A stretch of 64,000 nt of DNA from Istiophorus platypterus (lineage: Eukaryota > Chordata > Actinopteri > Istiophoriformes > Istiophoridae), in contig CM029120.1 of assembly GCA_016859345.1 (NCBI GenBank), forward strand, positions 3,163,001-3,227,000. The letters run 5' to 3'. The position numbers and the translations under genes are program-made. The notes beneath the pieces were generated by a model. It saw only the letters and a program-made list of their open reading frames with translations. It searched no databases and was not told the origin of the DNA. Numbering within the stretch: the first letter of the stretch is position 1; the number at the start of each line of letters is the position of its first letter. Below are positions 13,015 through 25,593 of the stretch, in pieces.

Positions 13015-13231
13015 TACTGTAGCACTGTGACTTCCCCATGATGCAACTCCTTTTTCTGTTTGGTTGGACATTCTGCTGTAGTGGAAAGTGAAAGTATACA
13101 GAGGCAATTATGTTGTGGTAAATCCCCTTCATCTGCCTTCATAAGGGACAGTAGAGCTGCTGACTCACAGATAAACAGAGGGCAGGAACCTGACAACATC
13201 CATTACACCAAACCAGTCGATAATAGCCGAG

Positions 13232-16200
13232 ATGGGAAAGACTCTGAAATTCAACGTCTGGAGAAAAATTTGGAGGAACAATAGCAAGACATCTTTACTA
13301 AGCGAGAACAACAACAACAACAATAACGTTCAAGATGGTAAGAATATGTTGTTGTTGTTATTATTATGGGTGTGATTTGTGGTTATGATTGGCGTGGATT
13401 CTTACTGTAATACAGCTTGAAATGGGGCCATAGAGCCATCGACCCAGGTAGGGTAAATATAACTGTATGTATAACTGTATGTACTGTATGTGTGTTTTCA
13501 TATGAAATGGATGGCAAAGAATGGATGGCAAAGAACTCTGAAAACTGAGTCATAAAGATGCAATTTGACAAGACAACAATAGACCGATGATGCAAAAACG
13601 TGCAGTGGTGGACAATTTTAAAAAGTAGAAATGTACTGTAACAGCTCTGCAACCCCCCCCCCCCCCGCCCCGCCCGTACTCAAGTCTACTGTATGTATCA
13701 GGATGAGATTTTACATAGGAAGCAGGTATAACATGTAAAACCTCCACCGAGCTGGGCTGGCGTTAGAGCGTCATTCGGAAAACCCTGGAAGAGTTCAGAA
13801 TCAGACCAGACCCAACCAGATTCTCTCTTCCCCTGGTGTTAATTACAGGCCTGCAGGGGATTCCCGGGAATAACTCTCCTCAGAATAGCTGTTACAGATT
13901 TTGTTCAGCGATGAACCATGTAACTTGTATATGTAAACTTTTCATCATCCCTGTTCTTATTCAGTCACAAACCCCAGCAAAACCTGTTGTTCTGCTTTGA
14001 TATGATGAGATGAGAATGGAATGATGAACAAGAGTTCACATAAGGGTGTAGAATTTGTTTGAAAATATAGTTCATTGTCAGCACCAAAAATCATTAGAAA
14101 AACCCTTAAGAGACTAAAGCCATGATCGCAGCTCTGTGAGACTGTATTTAGACACAGCTGTGTTTTAGGTATAAGAATAAGCTTTCGCCAATTAAAACGA
14201 GTCTACAGCCATAGCAGCACGTAGGCCCATAGGTTTATACACATGTTTAACAGGTACAATGTTCACCATGTTCGCCATCTTAGTTTAGTATGCTAAAAGG
14301 CTAATATTTGCTAAATAGCATTAAAGAGAATGTATAGCTGAGGCTGAGTGAATATAATTAGTTTGTCAGCTATTTCATCATTACCTAAAATATCAGTGAA
14401 ATCCAAATTTTCACCTGCTGTTGACACTAAACAAAGAGTCAGGGGATCAGTATAGTTATTGGAATTTGTTCTCTGGGGAACACGAATATCTGCACCAAAT
14501 TTCCTAGTAATACATCAAATAGTGTGGAAGTCATGACTGGGAACCACGAATGCCTGTGCAAGAACATTGTGTCTGTCCATCCATTAAATGTCTTAGAACC
14601 ACAATAATAGCATGAGTTGAAATATACTTCTTTCATTTCTGTTATTATGGCTAGTTTGTGACAAGATCAATGCAAAATGAAATACCATTCACATTCATAA
14701 AGACTGTGTCTGCAAAACTTTGACATGCTTATATACTTTCTTTGTATTTTATATTTGCCATGTTCTGAATTGAAAGCTTAAAATCTCCCTCTTTCATCGG
14801 GTGTGACCTGGCAGGCGACGGGTATGACGCTCCCTGGGCTCAGAACACGATCAACTCCCAAAAGGAACTGGGTCTGCAGAGCGGGAGGGAGATCCTGCCT
14901 CAGGAACTTGCTGAACTTCTGCAGGTGGTCCCCGATGCCATGCTCATCACCTCTGAGGATACATGCTGGTGCGCTGTTCAGCCAGAGAAAAATTTAGGAC
15001 AGCACAACCTGCGACTAGATGTCGTTCTCCTCATAGAGAGATATGTGTCCAAGCACTTTCCGAGGACACCGGGACACCTAGACCAACTTCAGCAGCACCT
15101 GCTACATGTGCAGGAAGCTGTGGTCCATGAGCTTGTGAGGTTCGGTCCCTTGTTGGAGCCAAGGGGGTTGATGGGATTTCTGATCAATTCCTACCATCGT
15201 CAGATATTTGACCACCTTCACAGTCTTCTCCAGAACGTCACCTCCACCAAGAATTCCTTTGTGCTGATAAACTGGGTCCTAATTACATACCAGAGGTATC
15301 TGTCAACCTGCCTGCATTTTTACCTACTGTACTTATTCAATTGAACATGTTTACATGTGTACTAATCCAAAGAGGTGGGAGTAATTGACATGAAGCAGTA
15401 TTGTGAACGCTGATACACTGTAGTTCAGAGTTGTTTTGTGTATTTGATGACCTGATGCAAAAAACTGAAGTGCCACAACAGCCCAGCACATAACCCACTT
15501 CATTTCACACTGTTTCCGGTTATTTAGATACAGATGTTAAACTGCTACTGCTGCTCAGCCCTGATGTTTTTATTTGCTGTACTTTCCTAGTGAAGAGATG
15601 CTTGGTCACCCTGATCTGCAAGAAATGGATCCCATTAAAAAATTGGATGTCCAGCTGGTCAAAGAATGGGAGGCGAAAGCAAAGGAAAAACTGCTTGAAA
15701 ATGTGCAGGTAAGAATAGCACCTCTTACACTGTTAGGGCTGCTCTATTCCCCACAAGGAAAAGCATCGACTGAGAGTCAAGGTCAAAGTAAAGAATCCCC
15801 AGTGTGATTATAATTGATCCTTAAAGGGACATGAATGTCTGTAACACATTTCATGGCAAACCATCTGGTAGATGTCGAGGCAATTCGCTCAAAACCACAG
15901 GTGTACAAAATCTGATGCCAATCCCTCAGGCAGATGTCTAGATATTTTACACAATGAATGAAAACTGCTGGCAGAGCTAGAGAAAATTTAGGCTGTCATC
16001 ACAGTCAATGGGATTCAGCCTCTGGAGACCATGAATGTCTTGACCAAATTTCCTGGAAAGTCATCCACCATTCATGAAACCATTTCACTCAAAACAACAA
16101 ATATCAACCTCATGGTGGTGCTGGGGGAAATGTCTGAGGATGACTATAAGTCAGTAGGATTCAGCCTCTGGGGAACATTATTGTCTGTACAAAATGTTAC

Positions 16201-18974
16201 AGAATTAAATCCAAAATTTGTTGCATTGCCTTGGTCTGGACCAAAGTGGCTGGCCAACGGACAGACACACAGACAGACAGACAGACAGAAACTGCCAAAC
16301 AGAGCCACAAACAGATACAAATACATGAATCAGACAGTTTGGACTCATTCAAAGGAGCATTTTTTTGGTTTATCTTAGGCTAAGATAACCCGATTCCACA
16401 TGCTTCAGGTATCAAATCCCATATCTGCTGTAGTCTGTTGGAAATGCAGCTTACTATGTATCCCTTTATCCGCTTTTGTCCACAGAGAGAGGTCAGAAGG
16501 TCCCTGGAGAAAATCCTGCAGATTCACATCGACCAAAAACCTTGTAACTGTGAAGAGGCTTACGTTGGACTATACGTGGACACTATTAAGGTACTGAGTA
16601 AACCAGAAACTTTAGAAAAAAAGAGTTTTCTCTTTGTTGTCCTAATGTGACAGTGTATTTAAATGGGCCACAGAAATCCACCTCCATCTCTTTATGTCTT
16701 TATTTCAGTGCATTAATGCCATGCCTGATGAAGCGCAAAAAATCTGCCCACAGCTGTCTGGTCAAGTGCAAGAGGTTTGTCTCCAAGAGCTGCTGGTGTT
16801 TGTGAGGAGGTGAGAGTCTATTTTGACTTGAGGAGAACATCATTTATTGCAACAGATTTCCTCTCTACATTAAAACATAAATTTAATTTCTTTTAATTTA
16901 GTTTGGATTATGATGATCTAAGCCCTTAATTTTGCCCTTGTGATGACATGAACGTAAATATCACCAGTTAATACAGGCACGTTGCATTATTTAGACTGTT
17001 TATTCTCCTTGGTTTTATAGCTATGTCGCTGAGCAGACTGACGCTCTTGGAAAAATAGCCAAAATGGACAAACCAGAAACAATTCATTTCCTCAAGACTT
17101 TGAAATCATGTCAAGAACTCAAGTGAGTATTTGAGCATATTTGCCTCTTTGCCAGTTATTATTTCACTTCAGTGCAAATGTTTTATTGTTTCTTATGTCA
17201 TGTTTTACTTGCAAGCAAGATTAATATGGCTAATGTCATCACAGGGATTATGTCCAGAATAAAAGTAAAGGCATCAGAACTTCCCTGATCCATGAAACAG
17301 TGGAGACACTAGAAAACCTGGAGTCTATTACTCTGAATCTTCTGATGGACATCGTAGCTGAAATTGCAGAGGTAGCTGTCAATCACAAATATACAGTTTT
17401 CTTAAATTTCAAAATGGGAGCAGGGTACCTTGTATGCATATATTCCTTTTTGTTTAAATAAAGAACAAAGAATTTTCTTTCCTGCAGAGCCACTTTAAAA
17501 AGTACTTCAAATCAAACAACAGCCAATTCCACTTGCTTGCTGCAGTACAGGAGCTTTTCCCCAAACTGAGCTATGGTTTAGATGAACAAAAGGTGAGGAT
17601 AGTACACAACTTTCGAATGTACTAAACTCAGTCTGTTAATGATCTTAAAAAAAATTGAATTTTTTGCATATGTTCAAACTGTGTCTCTTTCCCAGAGAGT
17701 GCTGGATGTGGCCTACAAGCACGTCGTTCGTACTTACGTCAAACATCTTGTCCAATGCAGCCAGAGCAAACTGAAGAAGTGCTGGAGTCCTGACGTTGGA
17801 CAGACAGTGAGCAGGGATGCCGAACTCCTTCACCGCACCATCTCAGACCTGGTGAGATCAGTGTTTTGATAGTAATATTTGGAAACAGACTTGTTCTTTA
17901 CCCATCACCAACTGGAGAAAAAAACAAACAAACCTTGGTATCCACATAAAATTCCTGACCTGTATGTGTGCTGCGCTTTATCAGGGTCCTGACGTACAAT
18001 CGTGGAACTTCATGCTGCTGAACATCTCAGAAATGCTGGAGTGCAACAGCATCGATGCACTGAAGATCACAGTTGCAAACATGCAGAAGCAGTGTCTCCC
18101 GGAGAGGTACACACAACAGATGTTTCTTATACACATCAGTGTTCAATTTTTCCATAGGTGTCGCTTTGGCCCAATTTACATGCAATGACTATAAGTTTCT
18201 GAGGGAGCAATTTGAAGCTTAGAGGTTGTATTTATCCGTGGCTTCGGTTACTGGAGCCAGAGACTGAAGTCAGCTTTAAAGAGACTGGGAAGCCCATGAA
18301 GGTCCAAGAAAGGACAGGAGATGCCAGGGAATGTGTCAGTTCACCTTAGATTAGGTGATAATAGAGAAATTATTCACTTGTGGCCATTTTGTATCACTCG
18401 ATTCCACAAATGTTTTGCTGTTAACCTGAGGACCTAGTGAATCAGATACTGTTGTGGACTCAACAAACAATTACGTCACAAACTTTGGCTGAACTGCCTG
18501 ACTCGAATCATTGCTCTTGGACTAATTAGCTCAACTGCACAACAAGTTATTGAGAAAGATTATATTGTTTGGCTGGATGTGACTGGACTAAATGATTTGA
18601 GTAATCAAAAATTTCAATGTGATTTGGGGGTTTTCTTATTCTTGACCAAAACCTGGAAGTTCTGGTTCTTTGACTCTCTATTGACTTGTTTTTCTTTGGT
18701 GGGGGGTTTTGCTGTCCGTGTCTCATAAAGTCACCCTCTGGTGGCCATTAGAGGAACTTTATCTTACCAACTCCCTCGTGTTTTTTTTTTCCTCGACTGC
18801 AGCAAGGACATGGATCTCCTGCGCACCCTGCTGCGATGGAAAGGTCTTTCCAGACGGGACGTCAAGGAGGTGCTGGACGCCCTTCCTCTTGACTTCCAAC
18901 CCAGACCTGATCCTGACCTTCAGCCCTGGAGAGGCAGGTCCTGGTATTCCTGTTTTACCTGTCTTGGCTACTGA
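13232..18974 (+). CDS. Gene A: TNFAIP2/EXOC3L-like Sec6-family protein, 564 aa
   Basis: Eleven exons: 13232-13337, 14815-15295, 15591-15708, 16486-16590, 16709-16809, 17021-17122, 17245-17371, 17488-17592, 17696-17851, 17985-18106 and 18803-18974. They total 1,695 nt, all GT-AG and in frame. Exon 1 gives a basic N-terminus (MGKTLKFNVWRKIWRNN) and then an Asn run. Its donor (GATG|GTAAGA, phase 1) fits the exon 2 acceptor. The rest is the helical Sec6/EXOC3 fold, with blocks such as EEMLGHPDLQ, RSLEKILQIH and KHVVRTYVKHLVQ. Relatives include TNFAIP2 (M-Sec), which binds phosphoinositides through a basic N-terminus and acts with RalA and the exocyst in membrane protrusions, and EXOC3L4. Compared with gene B, about 80 residues of the N-terminal coiled region are absent. 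I cannot say which vertebrate family member is its ortholog. Candidate poly(A) signals are at 19258-19263 and about 19540. Confidence 0.88.
14425..14590 (+). repeat. Fragment of a teleost interspersed repeat (ggggatca..ctctggggaac) in gene A intron 1
   Basis: It contains gagtcaggggatcagtatag, ttctctggggaacacgaat and ctgcaccaaatttcctag, which are diverged pieces of the same element as at 15825-16305. It lies 220 bp before exon 2 of gene A. Confidence 0.55.
15825..16305 (+). repeat. Teleost interspersed repeat ending in a CAGA tail, gene A intron 3
   Basis: Repeated motifs such as gggattcagcctctgg (twice), catgaatgtctgtaacacat, tttcactcaaaacaacaaat and caacctcatggtggtgctgg are the internal tandem-like blocks of a common teleost element. 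It ends with ggtctggaccaaagtggctg and an (ACAG)n tail at 16263-16289. It is noncoding. Confidence 0.7.
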
Positions 18975-21470
18975 GGTGCTCCGCAGAGGATTAACTGCAA
19001 TGAGCCAAGGGTACACAGTCGACTGTTCAAAATGTCATTTCCTTTTTGTTCTCACTGTAAAAAAAAGTAGCAAAGTTAAAGAATTTAAACCTAGTCGCAA
19101 AATTTAATTGCGCTTGTGTAGACGCACTGTTTCTTCATTATCAGTAGCTACCAGGTGAAAATGTTTATGCCGTTTTCTTATTTTGATATTATTTATTTAT
19201 TTTTTAATATTTATTCATATAAATGTACAAATCTTTTACAAAAACATCCCAATATTCAATAAAACCAGTCAGACAATTTATAACTTAAAACCGAAGCTGA
19301 TTCTGTATTAGATACTAAATAAACACTTCTCAGTTATACTTGAAATAGCGACTCTGATCAAATGTGGGTATTTAGGAGATGTTCTGTGCACTTTCTGATA
19401 TTTCTGAACTTCTAAGCAGAAAACTGCGTAAAATCAGGGTAAAGATCCTGGTTTACCTTTTAACACAGTATCCTCTGTGTTTTACACCATGTTCTTCTAA
19501 GATACACTTTTCATAATCTGCCAGCAGTGTCATGAATAAACCTGAGAATGGTTTAAACAAAACGGGCATCTGTGTCTTCATTGTGCCACCAGTCAGCACC
19601 ACTAGAGGGAGGCTAACATCACTTTACTGAGATGGGACTAGGGGAGTTGTGCTCCACACTGCCGAGGCCACATCATCTCAGGGATTGCCTCACTGAGCAG
19701 AGCCTGTAAGTGTTTGTCGATACAGGGTTTGGGGCCTTTAAACAGCTCCATGATAAACCTGAGGATTCTCAAGGTGATTAAAATGGAAGGAATTTATTTT
19801 TGTTACACTCTTCTCTAATATTTTTTTCTGTCTTATCAAATACTGGACACTTTCACCACCTCAGGCCTTTAAACTAAACTGCTCACAACTCATGACCACA
19901 CATACTCTTTGATGAAATCTCACAAGCTCACTTTACTTCATTTTGATTAAAGGGTCCCACACCAAAGCACACTGTGAACCATTGTCCTTGAAGATAAATA
20001 TTTTGTCGCAGGAATCAGGCAAAGATAATCTTTATTTCCAGTTAAAAGTCCTCGAGTCAGCCTTTGATTAGAAATTCAGAGTGAAGGGTAAATGGGATTA
20101 TTGGCTTTTAAAGCAGAAATCTTCAGAATCTTATTTATAGCTGATATTTATAATAATATATATTATTTATTTATATTTGAAAATTGGTCCTGAATTTCCC
20201 ATCTTGTACTTTTTTAGGCCTAATATCAAAGTATACAATAAATGCTACAATAAATACAATAAATTGTTTCATACTCATACCAGCTTTCACAACTGAGTAA
20301 ATTCAACCAACGCAAACGCATAAAAGCTGAACGTAACACAATGTTTTTAATGGACGAACGGTGTTGGCCTGGATGTGCAGTGGCGTCGTTCTTTTAGGTT
20401 GTCTCAACTGTAATTGACCACAGAAGGAAGGAGCAGCATCATGAATGCATCAAATCACAGCCTGTGACTCAGAGACACTTTGGCTGTTGTCCCATTCATC
20501 TTGGAACAAGAGAGAACCCAGGATTTCCAGCATCAACACTTCCAGTCAACATCAGACTGTGGCCAGTGTAGTTTACCGCCAGTGGCTTTAATTACTGTAC
20601 CTGCCTCTTGCTCTCTGGGGGGGCTTGTAGCGGCAGCCCATCACTTCCTGAGCACATCCTTCCTCTCTCACCAACACACACATGCTGACAGTAATATTTA
20701 CCACAACTCCCTCAGCCGTGTCACATCCTCGCCCAACAACCAGGAATGCTGAGTGGCTACAGTTGAAACTTTGAAATAACAAACTTGAAAGACCCCTACT
20801 CGGTGTGTAAGGGCTCTGTTTCATCACAGGGGATTAAAGATTTCCTAGAATTGTTCGAGGCTGGTTTTTACTGACGGCTGGATGTTTCCTGAGTCAACAA
20901 TGTCTTTTCGTGGGCAAGTCCACCACACTAAAATAGATCCAGATTAAAATATGAAATTTTGCGCAGACACATTCATGGCGCCCAGAAGATGTATCCTAAA
21001 GACTTTGGGGTTTTCCCTTTTCCCTCAGCTGCTACAACCAGGTCGGAATTTTCCCTCATGCTCCTTTCAGTTTTCCTCCATTGCCACAATGAGGTTGACA
21101 TTTCTTCTTTTGAGCTAAACATCCAGCAAACTATTCGGTGGGCTGTGATGAAATTGAGTACACTCATTTGTGTTTGTCTCAGAATGAATCCTAACTCTGG
21201 TGATCAGGTGACTTTTCATCTTGCACAATCATCATGCAAAAATTTAATGTCTGCTATTATATTTTATGGCTAAATACCAGCCAAACTAGTTCCCATCAGA
21301 TTCACCAGAGTGTTATTGTCTCTTGCTGCAGTGAATGTTCGTGTATTTAACACCGAAACTCCTGAATGCTTCAAACCTCATCTACTTGAGTTTTTTTATG
21401 ATTTCGAACAATTTTTCTACGGACAACAATCTAACAATCAAAGCTGATCTAAATGTAGGAAGTTAGGTTT
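18975..21470. other. Gene A 3' UTR and intergenic region up to the gene B 3' end
   Basis: Several AATAAA signals (19258-19263, about 19317, about 19535) follow the gene A stop. From about 19,600 to 21,470 the sequence is AT-rich and I see no exon, RNA gene or clear repeat. Genes A and B converge here. Confidence 0.45.
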
Positions 21471-22070
21471 TAATGCATTTATTTAGAAACTTAATTTACA
21501 TTCAACACTTAACCTTGTGATAACACAAGACAAAACATGTAAAAATATAAAACTCCCTCAATTGCACATGAAAGAAATACTTCACATGAAAGTAAAAAAC
21601 TAACATTGATTTGATATAAAATATACACTTGCAAATACTGACCTTGTCCTTTTTTTCTCTAAAACAGAAAAAAAACACACACACTCACACACTTCTATTC
21701 TTTAGCGGTGAAAAATGCTATAATTACCAGCACTAATGAGAACTGTGGCTTCTACAATCAAACAGTAACTACATTCATCTCATCATATAACAGTCTGCAC
21801 GCAACATTCTCTCCATCCTAAGGAACGTTTGAACAAAGCTTTGTCTTTTCTGCCACGTTCATCACACCCTGAACATTATTTACATTATTAATTTTCACAC
21901 ACTGTGACTGTGTCACTTTGCAGGAGCTTGAAAGAAAACATCAGCGTCCAACTCATCAAACTCTCACACAAACACTATGCTGCATTACACTGTATAACCC
22001 AGCTCTCAGCCGACATTAAGGCGACCGTGATGAGGAGAACTGGACGAGAGTATCAGCGGAGCCTTCATGC

Positions 22071-25000
22071 TCATTTAATCTGAACTTTGGAGAAAAACGG
22101 TCGGGTGTCGCTGGCACTGGTCACGCTCAAAGTGTCCAACAGAGTCTCTTTGACGGTCTTCCTGTCGGCCCTGGACAGGTTTGTCTTGAGCTTGAGCAGA
22201 GCCGAGACATGTTTTTGACTGAGGGTGGAAGAAGGAAAGCAAAGGTTAAAAAAAAATCAACACTTAATCCCATAGAACATAATATTAACTAATACAGGAT
22301 TACTTTAACAATACAGTGGATTATGTTTCTTCTTTTCTACTGTCCTGCGACTATTATATGGAACTTTGACATTTCGGAAAATACACTGAGAGGAAAATAA
22401 GAAGATGCTCATGCTGCTATGTTAATATGAAGCTAGAGCCAGGAGATGATTAGCTTAGCTTGGCATAAAGACTGGAAACAGGGGGAAGCAGCAAGTCTGG
22501 CTCAGTCCAAAGGAAACAAAATTCACCTTCCAGCACCTCTAAATCTCACTACATAGCATCCTATATTTGATTGGTTTAATCTGCATATATACAGGATTGT
22601 AAAATGACAATCTGTGGTTTTACCAATACGTTTTTAAGAACCAGTGTGCTTAAGAAGGACACACTCTCATATTGATGTAAAGACATGAGAGTGGATTTTG
22701 TTTAATCATCAAACTCTTAGCAAGAAAGCAAATAATTGCAAATCATTTCCATGTTAAAGTGTTGCAGCTCAGACTCAGAGAACAGGGACAAAACAAAAGG
22801 CCTTTTTCCGTGTCACCTTAAATATCCTGAAACAAATCAACTCTGACACGACGGCAGGATGTAGAGACACAAAGAGCTTTGCCAGTCAATTCTCTGTTCC
22901 TAGGATACTTATTTATCTGCAGTACTTTCTCTGACACTGATAACAGGGCGACTTTCTTCGTGCCATCTCCACTAAACAATGAGCTGTAGCTCATAATGTC
23001 ATCCCACTGTCGGAAACACATGGACACATTCCAAACGTCTGGGCTCAGTTGCTTCCTGTTAACTCTCAGCTCTCTCTGAAAAATGGGTCTGTTTATTTTC
23101 ACCCTGCTGTCAGGGAAACTCCTCACATTCATGATGTTGTTCTTTCCCTCTATGGTCAATTACACTTGAGAAAACCTAAAAGAATGACGCCACTGCACAT
23201 CCATGTGAAATACGCTGTATCGTGCAATTTTTAGTTCTTTGTTTAAGTTTGACAAAGGTTACCTCAGGTCAGGAAAAGCGCTTCCCAGCGATGCCACTGT
23301 CATCTGTATGCTGGGGAGCTCCTGGAGTTTCAGCACCTCTGCAATCTTAGTCAGGACTTCCCTCAGCCAGTCCTCCTTTGAACCCTGCGAAGACAGAGCA
23401 GTTGCGTCAGTTCTGTCTCAAGTTTCCAGAAAACCCTCCCTGAAACACAAGATCTATACATCCCTTGTTTCAGGGAGGGTTTTATTGTGAGACGTCACAT
23501 CTCTAGAGTTTCCATGGATCGTTTGTTTGTCAGATTCTTTGGTCAGCTCAGTGAAGCCTTTTTCTTGCTAAATGAGTTGGTTGATATGAGCAATGAAAGA
23601 CTTGTATGGTGACAGAGCTTCTCAGTGTCGTCTTAAGATAAAGACACCTTTTTGACCCAGTGTTTTACATATTCCTCATACTGTAGTTGTAAAATACTGA
23701 CTAAATTCCCAGTGCGGTTTATTTCATGGACAGTAACAGTCCAGTTGTCCTTTGTTTTTCTGTCTGATCTGAAGTATTTTAAATATTCATCCTTCAGAGA
23801 GAAATCAACTTATTTTCCAAATATTTTCATCATCTCTTTAGCAGGGAAAGAGCCAAGGATAGTTGTCAACACACTACCTTTTTTATTGAAAACCTCACTG
23901 CATGAATTTGGAGTAGTTTTTTTGCATTTTGTATTCCATTGTACAGTCTTGGTGTTCTAGATGATGAAACTAAAGATCAGTACTCTCAGAAACAGATGTT
24001 CCTGTGCTCCTGTAACAACATTAATAGAAAAATAAACCAGTACCTTAACCAGGTTTCTACCACTGTTTAGTCAGAATAAAATCAGTTCAGATTTTGTGCT
24101 TTAATCCCTATGATTTAATAGTGTCAGACCCCCAAACCCCCCAACCCCCCCAACCCCTGACCCAAGTCTCACCATTCTGACGAATACATTGTGCAAACTC
24201 TCTGCGTTGTCTATCACAGTCATGAAGGCCTTATGTTGCTGTTCCTTGTCCTTCAGCTTGACTTCTCCTTTCAGGAGCCTCTTCACGTATTCTACTGTCA
24301 CTTCGTAGTGAAGCTGGCAAATCAGCTCCTGAAATTAATTAGATGATCAAATCAAAAAATGCAAACAAATCAAAACAAAACTTTTTTTTTTTTTTTAACT
24401 TGAACAATTAACTTGCTGTTTTCAGGAAAACAAAGAAAATGCAAATTTCTGTGAAAGTATAAAAAAAAGTCAAATTCCTCTTTATTTTCCCAAGTGAATA
24501 TGTTAATTTAAAGGGCTTGACCAGCACTTTTGCATGTGTTTGACTTATTTAAACCAGTACAACAAATCATGAACACTTTAAATTATTGCTGTCTATCTTA
24601 TAAACCATACTGTGGCATTTTAGATGTTTAATTCATTTTCCTGAAAATCCGGGAGCCCATTTTTTTCCATCAAATTATAACAGCATGAAAAAGCTTTTAA
24701 AGGCTCTTGAAACTATTTTGACTTGATTAATCCTTCATGGTAAAAATCAAGTCTGTTGATTGTGTTTATCGTGCAATGATTTTGCCATCATTGTGAGGCA
24801 ATGCAAAGAAGATTTTTTAAATCAGTTAACACATAAACTGTATTTCAGTGCCAAGTGAAAATGTGACTAAAATATTATAGGGTTGCTTATTGTTTCAATG
24901 GAAATTTACCTCAAACAGGTTTTAAGAGTTGGGTAACTGATTTGACAGTGAGTGGAAAAGAATGAAAAGTATTATTTGTAGATAAGGAGAGATAAATTGC

Positions 25001-25544
25001 ATAAATAATGAAGAGTATGTTTCTACCTGGTGGCAGGATTCTTTTGAGCCCTGAAGATCTTGACACTGTCTTTGAACACTCTCCAGCAGCTTCTCAAACA
25101 GGGGCTTGTTCAGCCAGTCATTGGTTCCCAGTTTGCGGTACTGTGGCTGCGTGAGTTAGAAAATTGGTTTTGCATTAGAGTCTGCAGTAAAAATGACTTT
25201 ATTTACATTACAAATTGAAAACATAAATAAATAATTTTTAAAAAATGGGTTAATAGAACAATCAGTGGAACATCCTGATTGTTAAAACTATGAGGATATA
25301 TATTTGTATGGTGATATTTAGGTTTTTTTTCGTTATTTCTATTTTTGTTGCTCTTGTGTTTGAGAAAACCCAGTAATTACATACAATAGCTGGACTGTGT
25401 AGTTTATATCAAATGATATTCAAAACAGGAGGAAAAAGTGCATTTGTTGGGGACTATTTCCAGAGGCGGATTAATCCACATTCTGAGATCTAGTGAGTAT
25501 TTTGGGCAGCAGGACGGGGTGTGTGTGTGTGTGTGTGCGTGTGT

Positions 25545-25593
<49 letters not shown>

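Noticed and set aside
12613..13199. Long Val/Ile-rich, Leu-rich and Thr-rich open frames over the triplet tract on both strands
   Set aside because: They are translations of a TAG/GTA simple repeat in different frames.
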